Positions 5,442 through 11,000 of a stretch of DNA of 11,000 bases are shown one piece after another. A model generated the notes under the pieces. It was not told the origin of the DNA, did no database searches, and saw nothing but the letters and a program-made list of their open reading frames with translations. A program made the position numbers and the translations under genes. Source of the stretch: Candidatus Eiseniibacteriota bacterium (GTDB taxonomy: Bacteria; Joyebacterota; Joyebacteria; Joyebacterales; Joyebacteraceae); the NCBI GenBank assembly GCA_030630395.1, contig DAOVNE010000025.1:1-11000 (forward strand). Direction: 5' to 3'. The stretch's first letter is position 1. The number at the start of each line of letters is the position of its first letter.

Positions 5442-7046
5442 ATGAGACAGCTGTCGAGTGTGAGAAGTGGCATCGTCGGGCGACTCGTTGTGGCCGCCGT
5501 TGTGATAGGTGTCGCGTCCATCGGTCGAGGTGAATTCGACCTGGCGCCTATCGTGGTGATCGGCGCTGCCGTGCTTCTCTTGAGCGGTGTCTTCCTCTTC
5601 TGGCACACGTGGGGCAGGTGGCGTCGCGTGATCCTGCCGGTTCAGCTGGCCTCAGACATCGCACTCATAACCCTTCTGGTCTACTTCTCGGGAGGCGTCG
5701 GAAGTCCCTTCAAGCTGCTCTATTTCCTGCCTGTGATCTCAGCCGCGTCGGCGCTCGGTACGCGTGCCGGCGTCGTCATAGCAGCCTCCGCTCTCGCGGC
5801 ATTCGCCGGGCTGTTTCTGATCAACTGGTCGGATTCCCCGGGTCGGCTTGGATTCCAGCTCCTTGATGAGGCCGTGATTCTCTCGCTGTCACTGGTCCTA
5901 GTAGCACTTCTCGTCGGGTTCTTGGGGACCCGCACGCGTGAGAGCGAGCAGAGGCTTGAGGAGACCAGATCCGAGCTGGCCAGAGCGCAGATTCATGCAG
6001 AGAACATCGTAGAGAGCATCCGGAGCGGGCTTGTTCTCGTAGACCGTGCGGGCATTCTCATTCATCTGAATCGGGCAGGACGCGACATCCTCGGTATCTC
6101 CGAGGCAGAGACACGCGGTCGCGACTTCCAGGAAGTGTTGTCGGCCGTTCCCCCCTTCGCCGAGCGCATTGCAGCCGCGCTTGGGGAGGGACGTTCAGAG
6201 ACGCGCGCGGAGCTCACGATCACGCGCCCCGATGGATCGAGGATTCCCATTGGGCTTTCCACCTCTGTCCTTCGTGATGACGAGGGAGAGGCAAGGGGTG
6301 CGATCGCGATCTTCCAGGATCTCACGGATGTGCGAGAGATGGAACGGAGGATGCGTCACGCTGACCGCCTCGCGGCGTTGGGTGAGTTCGCGGCCGGGCT
6401 CGCGCATGAGATCCGGAATCCACTGAATGCGATCCGGGGCTCAGTTGAGATGATCCGGGATGGAATAGATCCGGGGAGCGATGATGCGAGATTGGTCGAA
6501 CTCGTGCTGAAGGAGTCTGAGAGGCTGGGCAATCTTGTGCAGGGTGTGTTGAGCTACGGCCGTGTGGAAGAGGGTGTTGTCGGCCGCGTGGACCTGGGCG
6601 AACTCACACATGAAGTGTCTCTTCTCGCGAGGAACCACTCGAGTTACAGATCGGGCATCACGCTTGACGTCGACTGTCGCGGTGCGAGCGTGCGGGGAAA
6701 CCCGGAGCAGATACGGCAGATCCTCCTGAACCTCGTCATCAACGCCTTCGAGGCGATCGAGGGAGACGGCCGTGTCAGTGTCTCTCTCATGCCTGTCTCC
6801 GAAACGGACTTGAAGGCGGGCGACGGTGAGGTGGCAATGGTCGTTCGAGATACAGGATGTGGCATTGAAACGGAGCGTGTGGATCAGGTATTCGCGCCGT
6901 TTGTGACCTCCAAGACCGGCGGAACCGGACTTGGACTCGCGATCGTCGACAAACTCGTCGAGCTGCAGGGCGGACGGATCACGGTCGAGAGCGAACGGGG
7001 TCAAGGCAGCAGGTTCATAGTATTCTTGCCCGGAGTGGGCGACTAA
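5442..7046 (+). CDS. PilS-like membrane sensor histidine kinase (PAS, HisKA, HATPase)
   Basis: The product is 534 residues. About six membrane segments (11-27, 34-53, 63-82, 88-106, 109-127, 142-161) with almost no periplasmic loops resemble the PilS sensor module. A coiled coil (163-190) leads to a PAS domain (about 185-297, ending IAIFQDLTDVREME). HisKA follows with the H-box FAAGLAHEIRNPLNAIRGS, phospho-acceptor His322. The ATPase domain has the N-box (LLNLVINAFEAI, Asn430/Asn434), G1 DTGCGI (470-475), F-box FAPFVTSK (484-491) and G2 GGTGLGLAI (493-501). All catalytic motifs are intact. Topology and length match PilS, the sensor for pilin levels in Pseudomonas; it could equally be a generic NtrB/AtoS-class kinase. 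It starts 6 bases after the ComEA-like gene and is 26 bases ahead of its likely partner regulator. The signal sensed is unknown. Confidence 0.88.
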   Translation: MRQLSSVRSGIVGRLVVAAVVIGVASIGRGEFDLAPIVVIGAAVLLLSGVFLFWHTWGRWRRVILPVQLASDIALITLLVYFSGGVGSPFKLLYFLPVISAASALGTRAGVVIAASALAAFAGLFLINWSDSPGRLGFQLLDEAVILSLSLVLVALLVGFLGTRTRESEQRLEETRSELARAQIHAENIVESIRSGLVLVDRAGILIHLNRAGRDILGISEAETRGRDFQEVLSAVPPFAERIAAALGEGRSETRAELTITRPDGSRIPIGLSTSVLRDDEGEARGAIAIFQDLTDVREMERRMRHADRLAALGEFAAGLAHEIRNPLNAIRGSVEMIRDGIDPGSDDARLVELVLKESERLGNLVQGVLSYGRVEEGVVGRVDLGELTHEVSLLARNHSSYRSGITLDVDCRGASVRGNPEQIRQILLNLVINAFEAIEGDGRVSVSLMPVSETDLKAGDGEVAMVVRDTGCGIETERVDQVFAPFVTSKTGGTGLGLAIVDKLVELQGGRITVESERGQGSRFIVFLPGVGD

Positions 7047-7072
7047 CGAAGCGTATTCGGAAGGACACTGCG

Positions 7073-8446
7073 ATGGCGCACGGAAGAATCCTGGTCGTGG
7101 ACGACGAAGACAGCATTCGAGAATATCTCGCGATGATGCTGGAGCGCGAGGGCTACGAAGTGCAGGCGGCTGCGGATGGGAAGAAGGCGGTGAGGCTGAG
7201 TTCGAAGGAGAGCTTCGATGCAGTCATCACGGATATTCAGCTTCCGGGAATGACGGGAATCGATCTCCTGGGTGCATTCCGCGAATCGGACCCGACCGTC
7301 CCGATAATCATCGTGACCGGGCATGCCTCACAGGAGTCCGCGATCGAGGCCCTGAACCTCGGTGCCTTCTACTACCTTCTGAAGCCTGTCTCGAACGAGG
7401 AGCTCAAGCAGGTCGTGCGCAACGCTCTTGAAGTGCAGAGGCTCAGGGAGGAGAACGTCGATCTCGAGCGGGCGCTGCACGTCGACAGCGAGCGGAACAT
7501 GATTGGTGAGAGCGAAGGGATAGCGGGTGTTTTCGATCTCATCGATCGTGTGGCGAAGACGACGAGCACCGTGCTTCTGAGAGGGGAGAGCGGTACCGGC
7601 AAGGAGCTGGTCGCTCGTGCCATCCACGCGGCGAGTTCGCGCTCCGAGCAGCGCTTCGTCTCGATCAACTGCGCGGCGCTGCCCGAGACGCTTCTCGAAA
7701 GCGAGCTTTTCGGACACGTGAAGGGTTCCTTCACCGGAGCGGTAAGGGACAAGCGCGGCCTCTTCGTTGTGGCTGAGGGCGGTACGTTCTTCCTCGACGA
7801 GGTGAGCGAGATGTCGCTCGCGATCCAGGTGAAGCTCTTGAGGGTTCTCCAGGAGCGTGAGGTGGTTCCGGTGGGTGGTACGAAGCCAACGAAGGTCGAT
7901 GTCAGGATCATCGCGGCCACCAATGCCGATCTCGAGGAATTCGTCGAGAAGAAGCAGTTCAGACCCGATCTCTACTACAGGCTCAATGTGATCCCGATAG
8001 CAATCCCTTCTCTCCGCGAGCGATCAGGTGATATCCCCCTCTTGGTGAATCACTTCATTGAGAAGCTCACCGGGGGGGAGAAGACGGTGTCCGATGATGC
8101 GATGGCGATTCTGACGAGCTACGAGTGGCCCGGCAATGTGAGGGAACTCGAGAACATCATCGAGCGCGCGGTCATCCTGTCTGATGGTTCCCAGATCACG
8201 GGTGAGAGCCTCAATGTATCGATCTTCCCCGAGCGCCTGAGAAAACGGGTTCTCTCAACCACGTCCACGGGCGACCTCGGCGTGTCCGGGATCACGCTCG
8301 ATGAGTTGGAACGCCGCTACCTGCTCCAGACGCTCAATGGCGTGGGGTGGAAGAAGAAGCAGGCAGCTGAGATCCTCGGCATCAATCCATCCACTCTCTA
8401 CCGGAAGCTCCAGCGCTACGGAATGGAGGAGCAGGTCGAGGAGTAG
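7073..8446 (+). CDS. Sigma-54-dependent NtrC/PilR-family response regulator
   Basis: The product is 457 residues in three domains. The receiver (1-120) has acidic pocket Asp10/Asp11, phospho-acceptor Asp54 (VITDIQLPGM), Thr82 and Lys104. The AAA+ sigma-54 interaction domain (about 140-370) has Walker A GESGTGKE (171-178), ELFGHVKGSFTGA (211-223, the GAFTGA contact loop with Ala to Ser at 219), Walker B FFLDEV (239-244), arginine-finger region FRPDLYYRLN (296-305) and sensor II GNVREL (354-359). A Fis-type helix-turn-helix closes the protein (KKKQAAEILGINPSTLYRKL, 427-446). It is therefore an enhancer-binding activator of RNA polymerase with sigma-54, phosphorylated very probably by the adjacent kinase. 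AAGGA (7061-7065) precedes ATG 7073. Targets are unknown; by analogy with PilR, pilin or pilus genes are possible. Confidence 0.92.
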   Translation: MAHGRILVVDDEDSIREYLAMMLEREGYEVQAAADGKKAVRLSSKESFDAVITDIQLPGMTGIDLLGAFRESDPTVPIIIVTGHASQESAIEALNLGAFYYLLKPVSNEELKQVVRNALEVQRLREENVDLERALHVDSERNMIGESEGIAGVFDLIDRVAKTTSTVLLRGESGTGKELVARAIHAASSRSEQRFVSINCAALPETLLESELFGHVKGSFTGAVRDKRGLFVVAEGGTFFLDEVSEMSLAIQVKLLRVLQEREVVPVGGTKPTKVDVRIIAATNADLEEFVEKKQFRPDLYYRLNVIPIAIPSLRERSGDIPLLVNHFIEKLTGGEKTVSDDAMAILTSYEWPGNVRELENIIERAVILSDGSQITGESLNVSIFPERLRKRVLSTTSTGDLGVSGITLDELERRYLLQTLNGVGWKKKQAAEILGINPSTLYRKLQRYGMEEQVEE

Positions 8447-8488
8447 GTCGATCGACGAGTGGGTACGAAGATGAGCGATGATGCGTCT

Positions 8489-8493
8489 GGAGG
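8489..8493 (+). promoter_or_regulatory. Ribosome-binding site favouring a TTG start for rsmD
   Basis: GGAGG lies 5 bases before TTG 8499, which is in frame with two ATG codons at 8478 and 8481. Those ATGs have only a poor upstream match (GAAGATGAG). Starting at TTG gives MRVIAGELRGRR, the typical RsmD N terminus. Confidence 0.6.
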
Positions 8494-8498
8494 ACGGA

Positions 8499-9077
8499 TT
8501 GCGAGTGATCGCCGGCGAACTCAGAGGGCGCCGGATCGAGGTTCCCAAGAGAAGTGACATTAGACCGACGTACGATCGTGTCAGGGAATCGTTGTTCTCG
8601 ATCATCGGCCCGAGAATGGAGGGCGCGCGGGTTCTGGACCTCTTCGCGGGCACGGGCAGTCTCGGCATTGAGAGCCTGTCGCGCGGAGCCCGATCGGCGA
8701 CGTTCGTCGAGCGGGATCCTGACGTGGCGAGTGTGCTTGCCCTGAACATCGAGCGGCTGGGCCTCAAGCCGGAATCCACGGTTCTGAGACAGGCGGTCGG
8801 CGCGTTTCTGAAACGCAGATCAAGTGCCACGCGGTTCGACATCGTATTCGCCGATCCGCCGTACGACAGTGGGCTGGCTGAGAGAGTACTTGAGATGCTC
8901 GGCAGCTGGGACGGTCTCTCCCCGGACTCACTCGTCGTCGTGGAGCACCGGGCCGGTACTGAGCTTCCGGCGCGTAGCGGCAGGCTTGCCGCAGTGAGAA
9001 AAGAACGCTACGGGACCATTGAGGTCGAGTTCTTCGAGGTGTGTGCCACTGAGATGACACCGGAGGTGGACATTTGA
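8499..9077 (+). CDS. rsmD: 16S rRNA (guanine(966)-N(2))-methyltransferase
   Basis: This 192-residue cytoplasmic enzyme transfers a methyl group from S-adenosylmethionine to N2 of G966 (E. coli numbering) in 16S rRNA during 30S assembly. The N terminus MRVIAGELRGRRIEVP and the block RPTYDRVRESLFSII (22-36) are RsmD hallmarks. The SAM-binding motif is VLDLFAGTGSLGIESLSRGA (45-64), with the acidic end of the next strand at ERDP (71-74). The catalytic tetrapeptide DPPY is at 119-122. VVVEH (146-150) and a YG-(T)I region near the end complete the Rossmann methyltransferase fold. The length matches the family. TTG 8499 is preferred to ATG 8478 because of its Shine-Dalgarno site and the family N terminus. 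The last codon overlaps the start of coaD; rsmD-coaD is a common bacterial gene pair. Confidence 0.93.
   Translation: MRVIAGELRGRRIEVPKRSDIRPTYDRVRESLFSIIGPRMEGARVLDLFAGTGSLGIESLSRGARSATFVERDPDVASVLALNIERLGLKPESTVLRQAVGAFLKRRSSATRFDIVFADPPYDSGLAERVLEMLGSWDGLSPDSLVVVEHRAGTELPARSGRLAAVRKERYGTIEVEFFEVCATEMTPEVDI
9062..9066 (+). promoter_or_regulatory. Ribosome-binding site for the overlapping TTG start of coaD
   Basis: GGAGG inside the end of rsmD lies 7 bases before TTG 9074. The start and the rsmD stop share the sequence TTGA (9074-9077), a typical translational-coupling arrangement. No upstream start in this frame gives a family-like N terminus, so the TTG start is well supported. Confidence 0.75.
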
Positions 9078-9556
9078 GGACTGCACTCTACGCGGGGACG
9101 TTCGACCCGATCACGAACGGCCATCTTGATCTTCTTGAACGGGCGCTGGGCTTGTTCGACCGGGTCGTGGTGGCGGTGGGCAGGGCTCGGGACAAGAACC
9201 CGATGTTCACGCTGTCCGAGCGCATCGAGATGATCGAGGAGGCGACGGCCGGTTTCGAACGTGTTGAGGTGATGCCGCTCAAGGGGCTTCTTGTGGAGGA
9301 GGCCGTGCGCTGTGATGCGTGCGCCGTGATCCGGGGCTTGAGGGCCGTTTCCGATTTCGAGTACGAGTTTCAGATGGCTCTTATGAACAGACGTCTCGCA
9401 TCAGAGATCGAGACCGTGTTCCTCACACCGAAGGAGCGCTTCACGTATCTGGACTCGACAATCGTCAAGGAGGTCGCTCTTCTGGGAGGTGACGTATCCG
9501 GACTCGTGCCGGACGTTGTTCTCAGGAAACTCACGGAGAAGCGCGGCGATTCCTGA
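9074..9556 (+). CDS. coaD: Phosphopantetheine adenylyltransferase
   Basis: This 160-residue cytoplasmic enzyme joins ATP and 4'-phosphopantetheine to give dephospho-CoA and pyrophosphate, the penultimate step of CoA synthesis (EC 2.7.7.3). It opens with YAGTFDPITNGHLDL (6-20), carrying the nucleotidylyltransferase (T/H)xGH motif with His17. KNPMFTLSER (41-50) and RGLRAVSDFEYEFQMALMNR (87-106) are substrate-binding blocks of CoaD. The ATP-loop, normally ISSSxVKE, reads YLDSTIVKEVA (125-135), so Asp127 replaces the first Ser. GGDVSGLVP (138-146) closes the fold. The length equals that of the E. coli enzyme. TTG 9074 overlaps the rsmD stop. Function is not in doubt; the Asp substitution is the only oddity. 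Confidence 0.95.
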   Translation: MRTALYAGTFDPITNGHLDLLERALGLFDRVVVAVGRARDKNPMFTLSERIEMIEEATAGFERVEVMPLKGLLVEEAVRCDACAVIRGLRAVSDFEYEFQMALMNRRLASEIETVFLTPKERFTYLDSTIVKEVALLGGDVSGLVPDVVLRKLTEKRGDS

Positions 9557-9586
9557 AGAACATGATCACAGGAGAGAATGGAGATA

Positions 9587-10582
9587 ATGGGGATACTCGA
9601 GTCAATCAGAGAGCGGGCACGAGGGCGCGACGCGCGGATAGTCCTGCCCGAGGGGAACGACGATCGCATAGTCAAGGCCGCAGCCCAGATCAAGAGCGAG
9701 GGGTTCGCGACACCCATCATCCTTGGGAAGCGTGAGAGCCTGGAGGCTGCTGCGCGCGCGCACGGCGACGACATCTCCGAGATCGAGACCATCTCACCAG
9801 AGCGCTCGGAGAGGCTCGGTGATTTCGCACGTCAGTACCACGAACTCAGAGCTCACAAGGGTATCACGGAGGAGGAGGCGTGGGAGGCTGTCCGAGACCC
9901 CATCTTCTTCTCAACACTGATGGTGCGAAACGGCCTTGCAGATGGCTGTGTTGCAGGCGCGGCGACGGCAACGGCGGACGTGCTCAGGGCGAGCTTCCAC
10001 TGCATCGGCCTGACTGAGGGTGCGTCCATTGTCTCGAGCACGTTTCTCATGATCGTCCCGGACGATGTGCCGGTTCCGGAGCACGTGCTCTTCTTCTCGG
10101 ATTGCGCGGTGGTCGCTCAGCCGACACCCGAGCAGCTCGCCGACATCGCCATCGCCACTGCGGCGACAAGGCGTGCGCTCGTCGGTGACGAGCCGGTCGT
10201 GGCCATGCTCTCGTTCTCGACCAAGGGAAGCGCCAACCACCGTGATGTGAACAAGGTCATAGATGCGACCAGGCTCGTTCGCGAGCGGGCTCCGGATCTC
10301 CTGATCGACGGTGAGCTTCAGGCTGACGCGGCGCTTCTGCCCGCAATCGGGGCCAAGAAAGCACCGGAGAGCAGGATTGCCGGGCGCGCCAATATCCTCA
10401 TATTTCCCGATCTCGACGCTGCCAACATCAGCTACAAGCTGGTGCAGCGGCTCGGCAGTGCGATGGCCGTGGGACCGATACTGCAGGGACTCAGCAAGCC
10501 CGTGAACGATCTCTCGCGCGGTGCGAGCGTGCAGGACATCGTTGATCTGGCTGCCATCACGGCCGCGCAGAGCATTGTCTGA
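9587..10582 (+). CDS. pta: Phosphate acetyltransferase (phosphotransacetylase)
   Basis: This 331-residue enzyme interconverts acetyl-CoA plus phosphate and acetyl phosphate plus CoA (EC 2.3.1.8). It is the short, single-domain form without the N-terminal DRTGG region. Recognisable blocks are [16 protein letters not shown] (17-32), the [21 protein letters not shown] segment (115-135), [10 protein letters not shown] (149-158), [20 protein letters not shown], and the C-terminal [11 protein letters not shown] (304-314) with the family's active-site Arg near 311. The start is uncertain: ATG 9587 (GGAGAG 9571-9576 at 10 bases, or GGAG 9580-9583 at 3) is preferred, while ATG 9578, three codons upstream, is too close to GGAGAG. 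No acetate kinase gene is visible, so it may pair with an ack gene elsewhere. It lies about 30 bases after coaD, with which it may be co-transcribed. Confidence 0.94.
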   Translation: MGILESIRERARGRDARIVLPEGNDDRIVKAAAQIKSEGFATPIILGKRESLEAAARAHGDDISEIETISPERSERLGDFARQYHELRAHKGITEEEAWEAVRDPIFFSTLMVRNGLADGCVAGAATATADVLRASFHCIGLTEGASIVSSTFLMIVPDDVPVPEHVLFFSDCAVVAQPTPEQLADIAIATAATRRALVGDEPVVAMLSFSTKGSANHRDVNKVIDATRLVRERAPDLLIDGELQADAALLPAIGAKKAPESRIAGRANILIFPDLDAANISYKLVQRLGSAMAVGPILQGLSKPVNDLSRGASVQDIVDLAAITAAQSIV

Positions 10583-10590
10583 CGGTCATT

Positions 10591-10630
10591 GAGAGCCGCC
10601 GCCGGTCTCTCCGTGCGAAGCACGGCCGGC
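10591..10630 (+). terminator. Hairpin cluster after pta, possible weak terminator
   Basis: CCGTGC (10611-10616) and GCACGG (10620-10625) form a perfect 6-base stem with a GAA loop. It is extended by GCCGG (10601-10605) and CCGGC (10626-10630) across a 5-base one-sided bulge. A competing pair is GAGAG (10591-10595) with CTCTC (10607-10611). No T-run follows, so intrinsic termination would be weak; it may stabilise the pta transcript 3' end or mark a factor-dependent stop. Confidence 0.35.
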
Positions 10631-10670
10631 ACGCGCTTCTCGCGAAACCCCTTCTATCAAGGTCACGGGC

Positions 10671-11000
10671 ATGGAAAGCAGTCGCCTGACGAAGGCTGTT
10701 CAGAGGGAGATTGAGGCCGCGGTTCAAGGGTCCTGCTCGGCAGCACGCGAGGACAGGATCTGCTACTCCTTCGACGCAACGGACATCCGTGGGCTTCCCG
10801 ATATCGTCGTGTGGCCTGAGTCGCGCGATCATGTCGTGGCCGTAATGAAGATAGCGTCCCGAGCCGGTGTCCCGGTCGTCCCGAGAGGGGCGGGCACCGG
10901 ATACACGGGCGGCAGCATTCCGATCTGTGGTGGAATCGCACTCTCTTTCGAGAAGATGACGCGTGTCATCGACGTGGACGTCGCGGCGCGCGTTGCAGTC
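10671..11000 (+). CDS. FAD-linked oxidase, GlcD family (3' end outside the window)
   Basis: The first 110 codons are present. After a helical N terminus (MESSRLTKAVQREIE) come DRICYSFDATDIRGLPDIVVWP (28-49 region) and then the hallmark FAD-binding block of the VAO/PCMH flavoprotein family: SRDHVVAVMKIA (51-62), VPVVPRGAGTGYTGGSIPI (67-85), GGIALSFEKMTRVIDVD (87-103). This matches GlcD (glycolate oxidase subunit) and D-lactate dehydrogenase-type enzymes, which oxidise 2-hydroxy acids with FAD. Which acid is used, and whether an Fe-S subunit is fused or follows, cannot be seen. ATG 10671 is preceded by AAGG (10659-10662 region) at about 8 bases. It is 88 bases after pta, beyond the hairpin cluster, so it may start a new transcript. 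Confidence 0.88.
   Translation, partial: MESSRLTKAVQREIEAAVQGSCSAAREDRICYSFDATDIRGLPDIVVWPESRDHVVAVMKIASRAGVPVVPRGAGTGYTGGSIPICGGIALSFEKMTRVIDVDVAARVAV

Noticed and set aside
4928..5608. Minus-strand open frame of 226 codons opposite the ComEA-like gene and kinase start
   Set aside because: It is Thr/Ser/Arg-rich shadow sequence, crosses the promoter region and gene starts, and shows no family motif.
7724..7742. GSFTGA in place of GAFTGA in the sigma-54 activator as a loss of function
   Set aside because: Ser at this position is a common natural variant, and the Thr and Gly residues of the loop that matter most are kept.
1..11000. CRISPR array, tRNA, rRNA, insertion sequence, phage or defence genes
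   Set aside because: Reading both strands, I found no regularly spaced direct repeats, no cloverleaf sequence, no transposase or integrase motifs and no terminal inverted repeats; all but one of the coding spans belong to recognisable families.

Overview
The window is 11 kb of GC-rich, tightly packed bacterial DNA. All twelve recognisable genes lie on the + strand, and the first and last are cut by the window edges. A TonB-dependent-type outer-membrane barrel, a lipoprotein, a PilS/PilR-type sigma-54 two-component pair and a ComEA-like protein point to a Gram-negative bacterium. The lipoprotein resembles the N-terminal region of large secreted metalloproteases that I associate with Myxococcota, Eisenbacteria-like and other FCB-adjacent lineages. 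That placement is an inference from recalled family patterns; there is no rRNA here to confirm it.

Layout: (1) 1-1772 is the end of a histidine-utilisation run: the 3' end of hutI (imidazolonepropionase), a glutamate formimidoyltransferase and a formimidoyl-THF cyclodeaminase. The last two, fused as FTCD in animals, are separate genes here. Together they open imidazolonepropionate and pass the formimino group of formiminoglutamate to tetrahydrofolate. (2) 1799-4826 holds a small lipoprotein of unknown function, a terminator-like hairpin, an ECF-transporter S component (inner-membrane vitamin or metal binder) and a 638-residue TonB-dependent-receptor-like barrel with a BtuB-like N terminus and a worn plug. 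The last two look like a substrate-uptake pair for the two membranes. (3) 4827-5033 is the largest gap, with an AT-rich promoter-like patch and a 9-base perfect Shine-Dalgarno sequence. (4) 5034-8446 encodes a membrane-anchored ComEA-like helix-hairpin-helix protein, a six-TM PilS-like histidine kinase and an NtrC/PilR-like activator. (5) 8499-10582 is rsmD, coaD and pta: 16S rRNA methylation, the penultimate step of CoA synthesis, and acetyl-CoA/acetyl-phosphate interconversion. rsmD and coaD overlap. (6) 10671-11000 is the N-terminal third or less of a GlcD-type FAD-linked oxidase.

Most of the window is ordinary housekeeping and catabolic sequence. I see no CRISPR array, tRNA, rRNA, insertion sequence, phage gene or defence system. 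The parts most worth following are the S-component/barrel pair with its degenerate plug, the stand-alone lipoprotein, and the comEA-pilS-pilR-like arrangement with its distinctive leader.
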